From NCBI GenBank assembly GCA_016711105.1, contig JADJTO010000015.1:1-46841 (forward strand): 46,841 nucleotides of DNA. Reading direction: 5' to 3'. The translations under genes and the position numbers were made by a program. Under the pieces are notes generated by a model that saw nothing but the letters and a program-made list of their open reading frames with translations, had not been told where the DNA came from and made no database searches. Positions 9,201 through 17,318 of the stretch are shown in pieces (position 1 is the stretch's first letter; every line of letters starts with the position of its first letter). Source of the stretch: Micropruina sp. (GTDB lineage Bacteria > Actinomycetota > Actinomycetes > Propionibacteriales > Propionibacteriaceae).

Positions 9201-9253
9201 GCCGGTGAGTCTAGCGAGCACAGCCCGGCGACAACCGCGACGCCGGGAACGGC

Positions 9254-9285
9254 CGCAGCCCCCGCCCTGATGGGCGGGGGCTGCG
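9254..9285 (-). terminator. Hairpin downstream of groEL
   Basis: A perfect 14-bp inverted repeat (CGCAGCCCCCGCCC at 9254-9267, four-base loop, complement at 9272-9285) lies just past the groEL stop. No T-tract follows on the minus strand, so it may act as a Rho-assisted terminator or an mRNA-stabilising structure. Confidence 0.65.
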
Positions 9286-9304
9286 TGCCGGACGTCAGTC
9301 GCGG

Positions 9305-10915
9305 TCAGTGCTTGTGACCGTGACCGTGATCGTCGTCGGACTCCTCGGGCTTCTCCACCACCAGGGTTTCGGTGGTGAGCAGCAGCGAAGCAATGGAGGC
9401 CGCGTTGGCCAGGGCCGAACGGGTCACCTTGACCGGATCGATGACGCCCCGGGCAACCAGGTCGCCGTACTCGCCGGAGGCCGCGTTGTAGCCGTGACCC
9501 GGCTCCATCTCGGCCACCCGGGCCACAATCACGTAGCCGGGCACTCCGCCGTTCTCGGCGATCCAACGCAGCGGCTCCACCACGGCCTTGGCCACGATGT
9601 GAACGCCGGTCTTCTCGTCCCCGGACTTGCCCAGACCGCCGTCGAGAACCCGAGCGGCATGGACGAGAGCGGAGCCGCCACCGGCGACGATGCCCTCCTC
9701 GATGGCCGCGCGGGTGGCCGAGACGGCGTCCTCGATGCGGTGCTTCTTCTCGTTCAGCTCCACCTCGGTGGCAGCCCCGACCTTGATCACGCAGACGCCG
9801 CCGGCGAGCTTCGCGACCCGCTCCTGCAGCTTTTCGCGATCCCAATCAGAGTCGGTGCGATCGATCTCGGCGCGCAGCTGAGCCACCCGACCGGCCACCG
9901 CGTCGGACGCGCCGGCGCCGTCAACGATGGTGGTGTTGTCCTTGGTGATCACGACGCGACGAGCGCGGCCGAGCACGTCCAGACCGACCTGATCGAGCTT
10001 GAGGCCGACCTCGGGAGCGACAACCTTGCCACCGGTGAGGATGGCGATGTCTTCGAGCTGGGCCTTGCGCCGATCACCGAAGGCCGGAGCCTTGACCGCG
10101 ACGGCGTTGAACGTGCCGCGGATCTTGTTCACGACCAGGGTCGACAGCGCCTCGCCGTCGACGTCTTCGGCCACGATCATGAGCGTGCCACCGGCACCGA
10201 TGACCTTCTCCAGCAGCGGGAGCATGTCGTTCATCGAGGAGATCTTGCCCTGATTGATCAGGATGTAAGGATCATCGAGGATGGCCTCCATGCGCTCCTG
10301 ATCGGTGACGAAGTAGGGCGACAGGTAGCCCTTGTCGAACTGCATGCCCTCGGTGAACTCAAGTTCGGTGCCGAAGGTGTTCGACTCGTCGACCGTGATC
10401 ACGCCGTCTTTGCCGACCTTGTCGAAGGCGTCCGCGATCAGGTGACCGATCTCGGAATCCCGCGCCGAGATGGTGGCCACGTTGGCCATGTCAGCGGTGG
10501 AGTCGACGTCACGAGCCAGACGGCGCAGTTCGTCGCCGACGGCGACCACAGCGGCGTCGATGCCCCGCTTGAGGCCGACCGGGTTGGCACCCGAAGCGAC
10601 CGCGCGGAGACCCTCGTGAACCAGCGCCTGAGCCAGGACGGTGGCGGTGGTCGTACCGTCACCGGCGACGTCGTTGGTCTTCGTGGCGACTTCCTTGGCC
10701 AGCTGAGCGCCAAGGTTCTCGTAAGGATCGGAGAGCTCGACCTCTTTGGCGACGGTGACACCGTCGTTGGTGATGGTCGGAGCGCCCCACTTCTTGTCGA
10801 GCACCACGTAACGGCCCTTCGGGCCGAGGGTCACCTTCACGGTGTTGGCGAGGATGTCGACGCCACGCTCGAGAGAGCGGCGCGCCTCCTCGTCGAACTG
10901 AAGGATTTTGGGCAT
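9305..10915 (-). CDS. groEL: 60-kDa chaperonin GroEL (His-tailed)
   Basis: A complete 536-residue GroEL, the ATP-driven barrel chaperone that folds cytosolic proteins with GroES. Visible signatures are LGPKGRYVVLDKKWGAPTI, the nucleotide-binding loop DVAGDGTTTATVLA, and EEGIVAGGGSALVHA near the C-terminus. The tail ends DDDHGHGHKH, a His-rich end like that of mycobacterial GroEL1 instead of the Gly-Met tail of E. coli GroEL. It starts 11 bases after the groES stop, with AAGGA upstream of the ATG, so the two form one operon under the CIRCE-flanked promoter. No frame problem is seen. Confidence 0.98.
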   Translation of the reverse strand: MPKILQFDEEARRSLERGVDILANTVKVTLGPKGRYVVLDKKWGAPTITNDGVTVAKEVELSDPYENLGAQLAKEVATKTNDVAGDGTTTATVLAQALVHEGLRAVASGANPVGLKRGIDAAVVAVGDELRRLARDVDSTADMANVATISARDSEIGHLIADAFDKVGKDGVITVDESNTFGTELEFTEGMQFDKGYLSPYFVTDQERMEAILDDPYILINQGKISSMNDMLPLLEKVIGAGGTLMIVAEDVDGEALSTLVVNKIRGTFNAVAVKAPAFGDRRKAQLEDIAILTGGKVVAPEVGLKLDQVGLDVLGRARRVVITKDNTTIVDGAGASDAVAGRVAQLRAEIDRTDSDWDREKLQERVAKLAGGVCVIKVGAATEVELNEKKHRIEDAVSATRAAIEEGIVAGGGSALVHAARVLDGGLGKSGDEKTGVHIVAKAVVEPLRWIAENGGVPGYVIVARVAEMEPGHGYNAASGEYGDLVARGVIDPVKVTRSALANAASIASLLLTTETLVVEKPEESDDDHGHGHKH

Positions 10916-10926
10916 CTGGTCAGTCC

Positions 10927-11223
10927 TTACTTGGTGACGATGGCGAGGATGTCGCGGGCGTTGAGGAGCAGGTACTCCGCGCCGTTGTACTTGACCTCGG
11001 TGCCGCCGTACTTGCTGAAGATGACGACGTCACCCTCGGTGACGTCGAGCGGGACGCGGTTGCCGTTGTCGTCGATGCGGCCGGGGCCGGTCGCAACGAC
11101 CTTGCCCTCTTGCGGCTTCTCCTTGGCGGTGTCGGGGATGACCAGGCCAAAAGCGGTGGTCTGCTCGGCTTCGAGCGGCTGAACGAGGATTCGATCCTCG
11201 AGAGGCTTGATCGTGACTGCCAC
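10927..11223 (-). CDS. groES: 10-kDa co-chaperonin GroES
   Basis: A 98-residue co-chaperonin that caps GroEL. Typical sequence includes IKPLEDRILVQPLEAE, the mobile loop ending in FGLVIPDTAKEKPQEG, and VIFSKYGGTEVKYNG. The start is a GTG at 11223 preceded by AGAAAGGG. The longer frame reaching into the CIRCE operators is rejected because it would cover the promoter. It is the first gene of the groESL operon and is regulated by HrcA, as judged from two CIRCE copies upstream. Confidence 0.97.
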   Translation of the reverse strand: MAVTIKPLEDRILVQPLEAEQTTAFGLVIPDTAKEKPQEGKVVATGPGRIDDNGNRVPLDVTEGDVVIFSKYGGTEVKYNGAEYLLLNARDILAIVTK

Positions 11224-11306
11224 GTCAAAACCCTTTCTTCGTATGGGCGGGTAGGCCCGGTGATGTTCGGGTAGTGCCGGACGTCGTCGCGGTGCCGTCG
11301 CGGCCG

Positions 11307-11333
11307 TTCGCACTCTCAAGGCGAGAGTGCTAA
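11307..11333. promoter_or_regulatory. CIRCE operator, proximal copy
   Basis: TTCGCACTC, nine bases, then GAGTGCTAA match the CIRCE consensus TTAGCACTC-N9-GAGTGCTAA, the HrcA repressor site, with one deviation (C for A) in the left arm. It lies downstream of the -10, about where transcription would begin, so bound HrcA would block initiation or early elongation. Confidence 0.93.
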
Positions 11334-11338
11334 CTCAG

Positions 11339-11367
11339 AATCTATACCTGGCTTAGCACTCGTTCAA
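11339..11367 (-). promoter_or_regulatory. groESL promoter (-35 TTGAAC, -10 TAGATT)
   Basis: On the minus strand TTGAAC (plus 11362-11367) and TAGATT (plus 11339-11344) are separated by 17 bases, a good vegetative sigma-factor promoter. The -35 lies inside the spacer of the distal CIRCE element and the proximal CIRCE lies just past the -10, so both operators control this promoter. Confidence 0.75.
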
Positions 11368-11379
11368 CCTGAGTGCCAG
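11353..11379. promoter_or_regulatory. CIRCE operator, distal copy
   Basis: TTAGCACTC, nine bases, then GAGTGCCAG is a second CIRCE element. The left arm is perfect and the right arm has two changes at its end. It overlaps the -35 region of the groESL promoter. Confidence 0.9.
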
Positions 11380-11397
11380 CGAACGGTCACCCAAAAG

Positions 11398-11763
11398 TCA
11401 GCTGACCGGGTCGAGTCGGCACTCGGCCTGACCGCCCGGGAGCCGATGTCGATTCTTTGCCACCAGGCGATAGATCGGACGGGCCACCCAGAGCACGGGT
11501 GGCTGGGCGATCAGGAGCCCGATCCCCCGCCAGGGCCAGCGGCCCGCGGCCAGCGCTCGTCCGATCGCTTCGGCGCCGTAGCTGATCGCCTCGCCCACGA
11601 AGGGGATTTCCCGGCTGGCTCGTTCCGGGTCAACGCCCAACTCAGCCAGGCGGTTCGCGGTCATCGCTTCGACCCCGACCCCCGGGGCGAGGACGCGGAA
11701 CCAGCCGGCCGACCGGGTGCAGAATCCGCAGTCGGCGTCGTAGAGCAGGGTGCCTGACCTCAC
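11398..11763 (-). CDS. DCC-family thiol-disulfide oxidoreductase-like protein (DUF393)
   Basis: A 121-residue protein beginning with LLYDADCGFC, the DxxCxxC signature of the DCC/DUF393 family. The members are small thioredoxin-fold-like proteins assumed to do thiol-disulfide exchange; their substrate is unknown. The middle holds a hydrophobic helix (GIGLLIAQPPVLWVARPIY). The gene is transcribed away from the GH13 glycosidase, with 77 bases between the starts. It is a single-gene unit between groES and the divergent gene. Confidence 0.75.
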   Translation of the reverse strand: MRSGTLLYDADCGFCTRSAGWFRVLAPGVGVEAMTANRLAELGVDPERASREIPFVGEAISYGAEAIGRALAAGRWPWRGIGLLIAQPPVLWVARPIYRLVAKNRHRLPGGQAECRLDPVS

Positions 11764-11764
11764 C

Positions 11765-11800
11765 GCTGAAGCCTACGTCCGAGCGACACCTCGCTTCAGC
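11765..11800. repeat. Inverted repeat GCTGAAGC/GCTTCAGC in a divergent intergenic region
   Basis: GCTGAAGC at 11765-11772 and its exact complement GCTTCAGC at 11793-11800 lie between two divergent genes, 20 bases apart. A -10-like TAGACT for the plus-strand gene follows at 11806-11811. The repeat could be an operator for both genes, but no regulator is encoded nearby. Confidence 0.35.
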
Positions 11801-11840
11801 ATCGTTAGACTTTGGGGGAGAAATCCAACTGAGGAGATGT

Positions 11841-13106
11841 ATGGGCTGGCAGTCGACCGTGATCTGGTGGCACTGCTACCCGTTGGGTTTTGTCAAGGCC
11901 GAAGACACCGCCGTGCATGAGGTGCGGCACCGCTTGGGCCAGTTGACGAACTGGCTGGATTACCTGATCGATCTGGGCTGCAACGGCTTGCTGATGGCCC
12001 CGATCTTCGCCTCCAACAGCCATGGTTACGACACGCTGGACCACTACCGGATCGATTCGCGGCTGGGCGATGACAGCGACTTCGACGAGTTGATGTGGAA
12101 GGCCAAAGAACGCGGCATCCGGGTGCTCTTGGACGGGGTGTTCAACCACCTGGGCCGCGACCACGAGATCGTGCAGCGGGCGCTCGCTGCCGGGCCGGAC
12201 ACCGCCGAGGGCCGCTGGCTGCGGTGGGTGGACGGCTATCCGCGGGTCTTCGAAGGCCATGAGCCCCTGGTCGAACTCGACCTGAGCTATCCCCCGGTGA
12301 TCGACTACGTGGCCGGAGTGATGAACCATTGGCTGGATCGCGGGATCGACGGGTGGCGACTCGATGCCGCCTACGCGCCCGGGGCGGCCAACTGGCGTCC
12401 GATCGTTGAGCGAGTCAAGCAGCGGCACCCCGACTGCTGGCTGCTCGGCGAGGTGATTCACGGGGATTATGCCGAGTTCGTCGCCGAGTCCGGGGTCGAT
12501 TCGGTGACCCAGTACGAGCTGTGGCACGCCATCTGGCAGTCGCTCAACGACGGCAACTTCTTCTCCCTCGATCACAGCTTGGGTCGGCATCGCCGCTTCT
12601 GTGAGAGCTTTCGACCGCAGACCTTCGTCAGCAACCATGACGTCACCCGGGTGGCCAGCCGCCTGGAGGACCAGCGCCACATCGCGCACGCTGCCCTCTT
12701 GCTCACTCTGCTGCCGGGCATCCCGTCCATTTACGCCGGGGACGAGCACCGCTTCACCGGGGTGAAACTGGATGCCCCGCGCGGTGACGACGCCGTCCGT
12801 CCGCCGTTCCCCGACACCCCGGACGGGCTGTTGCCCTGGGGGGCCGACACGTTCGAGCTCTACCAGCGGCTGCTGGGTTTGCGGCGTCGGCACTCCTGGC
12901 TGGTCGATGGCGTGGTCAGCACCCGCGCGCTGACCAACGAGTCGGTGGTGGTCATCGTCGAGGGGCCCGACGAGGTCCTGGAGCTCGCCCTCAACGCCTC
13001 GGATCATCCGGTCGAGCTTCCGGCCGGCGAGTTGGTCATGGCCAACGACCCGTCCGCCAAGGACGTCCCGGCCCACGGCTGGGCGATCGGAATCCGGCAA
13101 CGATGA
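11841..13106 (+). CDS. Alpha-amylase family (GH13) glycoside hydrolase
   Basis: A 421-residue cytosolic GH13 TIM-barrel enzyme without a signal peptide. The four GH13 regions are visible: VLLDGVFNH (region I), GIDGWRLDAAY with the Asp nucleophile (region II), CWLLGEVIHGD with the acid/base Glu (region III) and TFVSNHDV with the transition-state Asp (region IV). A short C-terminal beta domain follows. It probably acts on alpha-glucosides or storage glucan, but the subfamily cannot be fixed by eye. The start has GAGGAGA a few bases upstream. Its stop overlaps the start of the MOSC gene, so both are translated from one message. Confidence 0.88.
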   Translation: MGWQSTVIWWHCYPLGFVKAEDTAVHEVRHRLGQLTNWLDYLIDLGCNGLLMAPIFASNSHGYDTLDHYRIDSRLGDDSDFDELMWKAKERGIRVLLDGVFNHLGRDHEIVQRALAAGPDTAEGRWLRWVDGYPRVFEGHEPLVELDLSYPPVIDYVAGVMNHWLDRGIDGWRLDAAYAPGAANWRPIVERVKQRHPDCWLLGEVIHGDYAEFVAESGVDSVTQYELWHAIWQSLNDGNFFSLDHSLGRHRRFCESFRPQTFVSNHDVTRVASRLEDQRHIAHAALLLTLLPGIPSIYAGDEHRFTGVKLDAPRGDDAVRPPFPDTPDGLLPWGADTFELYQRLLGLRRRHSWLVDGVVSTRALTNESVVVIVEGPDEVLELALNASDHPVELPAGELVMANDPSAKDVPAHGWAIGIRQR

Positions 13107-13795
13107 GCGCCACGGTACTGTCGGTGAATCTCGGCCGGCCGCAGGTCGACCGCGGCAAGCCGGGCAACACCACGGGCATCGACAAGCAGCCGGTCGATCA
13201 GGCGGAGGTGTTCGCGCCCGGGCCGAAGTCGTCGAGGCGGCGTCCGCAACCTGGGCTCAGCGGCCTGGCCGGGGACTTCATCGGCGACGCCAAACATCAT
13301 GGCGGCGATATTCAGGCTGTCTATGCGGTGGCCCGCGAAGATCTGGACCACCTGGGCGGCCTGGTCGGACGTGCGTTCCCCGGGGGCTCGTTCGGGGAGA
13401 ACCTGACCACGCTCGGGTTGGACGTCTCCGGCGCCCTGATCGGCGAACGCTGGCGGATAGGTTCCGGCCCGGACGCGGTCGAACTGACGGTTACCTGCGC
13501 CCGGATCCCGTGCAACACCTTCCGCTCCTGGACCGGCGAGCGCGGCTGGCTGAAGACGTTCACTCGGGCTGCCCGCCCGGGGGCCTACCTGTCGGTGACC
13601 ACCCCCGGTATCGTCCGCACCGGTGACCCGGTCGAGGTGGTCTTCCGGCCCGACCACCAGGTCAGCATCGCGGTGCTGTTCCGTAGCCAGACCCTGGAGC
13701 GCGACTTGGCCGAGCTCGTCCTCACCGCCGGGGACTACCTCGACCCGGAAACGCGGGAGATGGCCGAGCGTCGGGAGCTGTTCACGCTCGGCTGA
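13103..13795 (+). CDS. MOSC domain-containing protein (YiiM-like)
   Basis: A 230-residue MOSC protein. MOSC domains are beta-barrel sulfur carriers related to the molybdenum-cofactor sulfurase C-terminus, and YiiM-type members take part in molybdoenzyme-linked reductions. Support includes GDFIGDAKHHGGDIQAVYAV, GGSFGENLTTLGLDV and the conserved-cysteine segment VTCARIPCNTF. The ATG overlaps the GH13 stop by four bases (ATGA). The 3' end overlaps the convergent methyltransferase by 14 bases. The link with the glycosidase is probably only transcriptional. Confidence 0.85.
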   Translation: MSATVLSVNLGRPQVDRGKPGNTTGIDKQPVDQAEVFAPGPKSSRRRPQPGLSGLAGDFIGDAKHHGGDIQAVYAVAREDLDHLGGLVGRAFPGGSFGENLTTLGLDVSGALIGERWRIGSGPDAVELTVTCARIPCNTFRSWTGERGWLKTFTRAARPGAYLSVTTPGIVRTGDPVEVVFRPDHQVSIAVLFRSQTLERDLAELVLTAGDYLDPETREMAERRELFTLG

Positions 13796-14975
13796 TCCGG
13801 CGCACCACCAGGGCCACCGCTCCGGCGGAGGTTGGGGTCAGCACCAGGGTGGCTTTGTGCGTCCCGGCGGGGCGCAGACGCCGACGCAGCTCGGCCGGGT
13901 CAACATCGATCCCGCGTTTCTTGATCTCCAGCACGCCGATGTCGTGGTTCCGCACCCAGGCGCGGACCGTCTTCTCCGCGGTGGGCAGCACCTCCAGCAC
14001 CTCGAACGCCTCAGCGAAGGGAGTGTCTTCGAGGCGATCACCACTGAGGTAGGCGATCCCGGGCGCGATCGCTCCGGCGTCCAGGTCGTCTGCCAGCCTC
14101 GCCAGCGCCCCGGCCCGGATCACCGCCGGGTCGGGCTCATAGAGGAAGCGTCCGATCTCAGCGGGGACCGGGTCGGAGCCGGGCTCGCCGAGCAGCATGT
14201 GACCCCCCGGGAGGAGCAGCGCCTCGGCAGCTCCAGCACCAAGCGCCGGAAAGCCGGCCCAGAGCGAGGCCTCCACCAGGTCACCGCTCTCGCTCACCCA
14301 GGTGGCGTGTGCGGCGTCGGGGATCAACGCCCGCGGGATCCCCGGGCCGACTTTGACGCACACCGAGGCGTTGCCCGTCAGCAGTCTGGTGACGAACTCC
14401 CAGGACGGCGAGAAGTCCTGCACCCGCCAGGAGCGACCCCGGTCGGTGCGGCGGGCCGGGTCACAGAAGATGCCCTCCCCCGGCTGTGGACCTGGGCGGC
14501 CAGTGGGCCCCGCACCAACAAGCTCGGCCACCTCGCCCGTCAGCACCTCGACCCCTTGCCCGAGATTGGCTTGGGCGAAGATCGCGGTCACCGGGTCGCG
14601 TTCCACGCCGATCACCCGGAGCCCGGCAGCGGCGAAGGCCAGGGCGTCGGCACCGATGCCGCAGCCCAGATCCCAGATGGTGCTCACCCCGGCTTGGACG
14701 AACCGGGTTGCGCGCCAAGCGGCAACGGCTGGCCGGGTGGCCTGCTCCAGCCCATCGGAGGTGTAGAAGAGCGACCCCGCGCCCGCGCCGAACTTGAGCG
14801 CAGCCCTGCGCCGCAGCCTGGTCTGACTCAACGCGGCGGCGGACTGCTCGGCATTCCACTGTCGGCGCATTCCCTGTGCGGCGCTCACCGAGGTGGGATC
14901 GGCCCAGGCGTCGGCCTGTCGCAGCGCTTCTCGTCCGCCCTCGGAGACGAGCCACTGGGCGGTCGCTATGTCCAT
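13782..14975 (-). CDS. Class I SAM-dependent methyltransferase with THUMP-like C-terminal domain
   Basis: A 397-residue protein with an N-terminal helical region and a Rossmann methyltransferase domain (STIWDLGCGIGADALAF as motif I, then VIGVERDPVTAIFAQ). A CDPARRTDRGR segment stands at the catalytic-loop position, and the C-terminal part (EKTVRAWVRNHDIGVLEIKK) matches the THUMP-like domain of actinobacterial methyltransferases. It is probably an RNA or small-molecule methyltransferase, but the target is unknown. It is monocistronic, with its 3' end overlapping the MOSC gene. Confidence 0.8.
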   Translation of the reverse strand: MDIATAQWLVSEGGREALRQADAWADPTSVSAAQGMRRQWNAEQSAAALSQTRLRRRAALKFGAGAGSLFYTSDGLEQATRPAVAAWRATRFVQAGVSTIWDLGCGIGADALAFAAAGLRVIGVERDPVTAIFAQANLGQGVEVLTGEVAELVGAGPTGRPGPQPGEGIFCDPARRTDRGRSWRVQDFSPSWEFVTRLLTGNASVCVKVGPGIPRALIPDAAHATWVSESGDLVEASLWAGFPALGAGAAEALLLPGGHMLLGEPGSDPVPAEIGRFLYEPDPAVIRAGALARLADDLDAGAIAPGIAYLSGDRLEDTPFAEAFEVLEVLPTAEKTVRAWVRNHDIGVLEIKKRGIDVDPAELRRRLRPAGTHKATLVLTPTSAGAVALVVRRISRA

Positions 14976-15047
14976 CTCCCCAACCTAACCGGCGAGCAGC
15001 GTCGCCCCAGCCACGGTCTGAACGGTTCGGTGTGTCAAGATGCAGCC

Positions 15048-15317
15048 ATGAAGATTTTGTCCCGCGGCCTGCTGATCATCGGCCTTCTGGTACTGGTCGG
15101 CGGCGGTGTCATGCTGGCCAAGAACGCCATTGACATCAATATGTTGCACGCTGTGGCGGTGTCGATGCGCAGTGCCGGCTATGTCAACCCGTTGAACGAG
15201 GTCCTGATCACGGCCGCCTTGGCCAGCGTCGGCGGCCTGCTCACGGGGATCGGGATCGCGATGCCGAAGGGCCCCAAGACCCCGAAGACCCCCGCCGCCG
15301 GCCAGTCGCACCTCTGA
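15048..15317 (+). CDS. Small two-helix membrane protein (unknown)
   Basis: An 89-residue frame with two clear hydrophobic segments (LLIIGLLVLVGGGVMLA and LITAALASVGGLLTGIGIA) separated by a polar loop, then a basic Pro/Lys tail (PKGPKTPKTP). I do not recognise a family. No Shine-Dalgarno is seen. CAAGAT six bases before the ATG could be a -10 for a leaderless message. It is flanked by genes on the other strand. Confidence 0.6.
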   Translation: MKILSRGLLIIGLLVLVGGGVMLAKNAIDINMLHAVAVSMRSAGYVNPLNEVLITAALASVGGLLTGIGIAMPKGPKTPKTPAAGQSHL

Positions 15318-15342
15318 GCTGAAGATCAGAACCAGAACGGGG

Positions 15343-15705
15343 TCAGAACAGGGTCACGGCGAGGTGCCAGCAGCCCCAGAGGGCCGCAGCACACAGGACA
15401 CCCAAGTAGCTGAGCACCAGCCGGGTGTCGCGCAGGTAGCACCTCGAGCGGGTCAGCCCGGCCGCCCGCGCCCGCCAGTAGCCGACGAAGCCGAGCACGG
15501 CGAAGACCAGTAACGCGACCGGTCCGGCGATCCAGCCCAGCAGCGCGATCGTGGCGAAGATGCACAACCGAAGCGGGTCGAAGGGTTGAGCGCTCTCCCC
15601 GCTCGGCGTCCGCTCCGCCGGAGGGTCTGTCGCCGGTGGGGCGACGAACGACGATGGTGCCGGCCCGGCCGCGATCCGGCGGGCGTCCGCTTCGGGATCA
15701 CTCAT
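15343..15705 (-). CDS. Small membrane protein, last gene of the radical SAM operon
   Basis: A 120-residue protein with a Pro/Ala-rich cytosolic N-terminus of about 45 residues and then three hydrophobic segments (LCIFATIALLGWIAGPVALL, LLVFAVLGFVGYW, LSYLGVLCAAALWGCW). I do not recognise a family. Its ATG overlaps the radical SAM stop (ATGA), so it is translationally coupled to that enzyme. The coupling suggests it is part of the same membrane-linked process, perhaps a scaffold. Confidence 0.65.
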   Translation of the reverse strand: MSDPEADARRIAAGPAPSSFVAPPATDPPAERTPSGESAQPFDPLRLCIFATIALLGWIAGPVALLVFAVLGFVGYWRARAAGLTRSRCYLRDTRLVLSYLGVLCAAALWGCWHLAVTLF

Positions 15706-17315
15706 CGTCGGCTCCTCTCACCGCTCCCCTGGCGTTCCACCAGCGGCAGGGTGCCCCCGGTGGCCACGCTGATCCGCTGCTTGGCCAATGCCGGCCAGGC
15801 CTGGACCGCGCAGAACGGCGCGCACTGGTCGGCGCCGGCGGCGCTGCGGGTGCCGACGTGGACGCAGCACTGGGTGAGCCGCTCCTCGATCAGCGTGTTC
15901 ACGTCCATGAACGGCTTGACCGTCACCCGGACGATCCGCTCGGCCAGCAGCCGCCGCAGCCGGTCCTGCTGGCCCGGGAGCTTGCCGGCGGCCAGCGTGG
16001 TCAGGGTGCCGATGCCCAAGTCGCATTGGGTGCAGATGTTGCGCCAGAGGTCCACCGTCCGTGGGTGGGAGAGCGTGGTCTGTTCGCTGAGCAGGTCGAG
16101 CAGCGAGTTCTTCATCAGGTCCCGCAAACCCAAGGGGAGGTCCCGGTCGGCGATCCGGTTGGCCAGCGAGTCGGGGTCGAGCTCCAGCCAGGCGAGCAAT
16201 TGGTCGTGCCCGATCAGGGAGGTCAGCGAACGCCACACCCCGCGATCATCCTTGAGCAGGTAGCCGACCGAGGCGCAGTGCGGGTGCGAACACGGGAGCG
16301 CCGTGAGGTCGTGCCAGGTCACCACCCCGCCGGTCTGCTCCTCCAGCCGGGCCAACACCCCGGTGTGGGTGAGCCGCTCGTTGGGGTCGATGCCGTGGCC
16401 GCGTCCGGAACCGAAGACCGGCTGCAGTGCCACGCCACCGATGAACGGGGTCTCCAGGGCCCGCAGCACGACCGCGCCGATGTCGCCGTCGTTGACCCCC
16501 AGAGCGGCCGTCATGGTCAGCGTGGTGAACACCCCTGCCTCCGACAGCCGACTGATCGCCGCCTCCTTGATCCGGGTCAGGTCGGCGCCGCGATGGTGAA
16601 TCGACGCGGCCGGGGAAGGCCCGTCGTATTGGAGATAGATCTCGACCCGATCGCGGTGCTTACGCAACAGATCGAGCAGGTGGTCGTCGGTAGCCACCAA
16701 CAGCCCGTTGGTGTTGACCATGATCCGAATGATCGGACGAGCGACCAGTTCGTCCAGCAGGTCGGCCAGCTGCGGGTAGAGCGTTGGCTCCCCACCGGAC
16801 AGCATCAGCACGTCGAGGCGTCCGTTCTCACGGGCAAGCCGGGCGTCCACATTGGCCAACACGTCGGCCAGGGGCGCCACCCCGCGCAGTTGCGGCCCGG
16901 ACGCGGTGAAGCAGGTCGGGCAGCGCAGGTTGCAGTGCTCGATCACGTCTTGGAGCAGGATGCAGGTGTGCTGGGTCTGCATGGCCGGCAGTCCGTAGGC
17001 GTAGGCCTCCGGGATCGGACGGTAGTTGCCCACCTGATCTGGCACGTGCTGCTTGGTCGGCGCCTGCCATTGCTCGAGATAGCGCAGGATGTGCGGCGAC
17101 TCGTCGTAGAGCGTCCGAACCAGCCCATGATCGGGGCAGCCACGCTCCAACCAGACGCGCTCGTCGCGGATGACCAGCTGCCCGGAGAGGCGCCGCACCT
17201 GCGCCAGTGGCGGGTCGTCGGCGTGGCAGAGCGGGCAGAACGCGGTGACGTAGCGATGAATCCGGTCGCCGCGGAGTGGTTGTCCGGGGCCCAGCGTGGC
17301 GGTCGTCCTAGGCAT
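15702..17315 (-). CDS. Radical SAM enzyme resembling the Tes/MJ0619 (tetraether synthase) family
   Basis: A 537-residue radical SAM protein. CNLRCPTC at 128-135 is the CX3CX2C motif that binds the SAM-cleaving 4Fe-4S cluster, and LSGGEPTLYP follows at 172-181. Extra cysteines lie in an N-terminal zinc-ribbon-like part (FCPLC at 26-30, GCPDHG at 59-64), in PCSHPHC (341-347), in ICTQC and in a C-terminal QCCVH...CAPFC set. From memory this layout is that of the MJ0619 family, which includes archaeal Tes (joins lipid tails by C-C bonds) and pterin methyltransferase-like members. The substrate here is unknown. A lipid is inferred from the Lgt-like gene upstream. It is coupled to the small membrane gene downstream and lies three bases after the Pro-rich gene. 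Confidence 0.8.
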   Translation of the reverse strand: MPRTTATLGPGQPLRGDRIHRYVTAFCPLCHADDPPLAQVRRLSGQLVIRDERVWLERGCPDHGLVRTLYDESPHILRYLEQWQAPTKQHVPDQVGNYRPIPEAYAYGLPAMQTQHTCILLQDVIEHCNLRCPTCFTASGPQLRGVAPLADVLANVDARLARENGRLDVLMLSGGEPTLYPQLADLLDELVARPIIRIMVNTNGLLVATDDHLLDLLRKHRDRVEIYLQYDGPSPAASIHHRGADLTRIKEAAISRLSEAGVFTTLTMTAALGVNDGDIGAVVLRALETPFIGGVALQPVFGSGRGHGIDPNERLTHTGVLARLEEQTGGVVTWHDLTALPCSHPHCASVGYLLKDDRGVWRSLTSLIGHDQLLAWLELDPDSLANRIADRDLPLGLRDLMKNSLLDLLSEQTTLSHPRTVDLWRNICTQCDLGIGTLTTLAAGKLPGQQDRLRRLLAERIVRVTVKPFMDVNTLIEERLTQCCVHVGTRSAAGADQCAPFCAVQAWPALAKQRISVATGGTLPLVERQGSGERSRR

Positions 17316-17318
17316 CGA

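Noticed and set aside
9201..9845. Long N-terminal extension of the GT-PqqD frame
   Set aside because: The extension is antisense to groEL and reads as Arg/Gly-rich sequence with no fold. The ATG at 9200 begins the recognisable protein.
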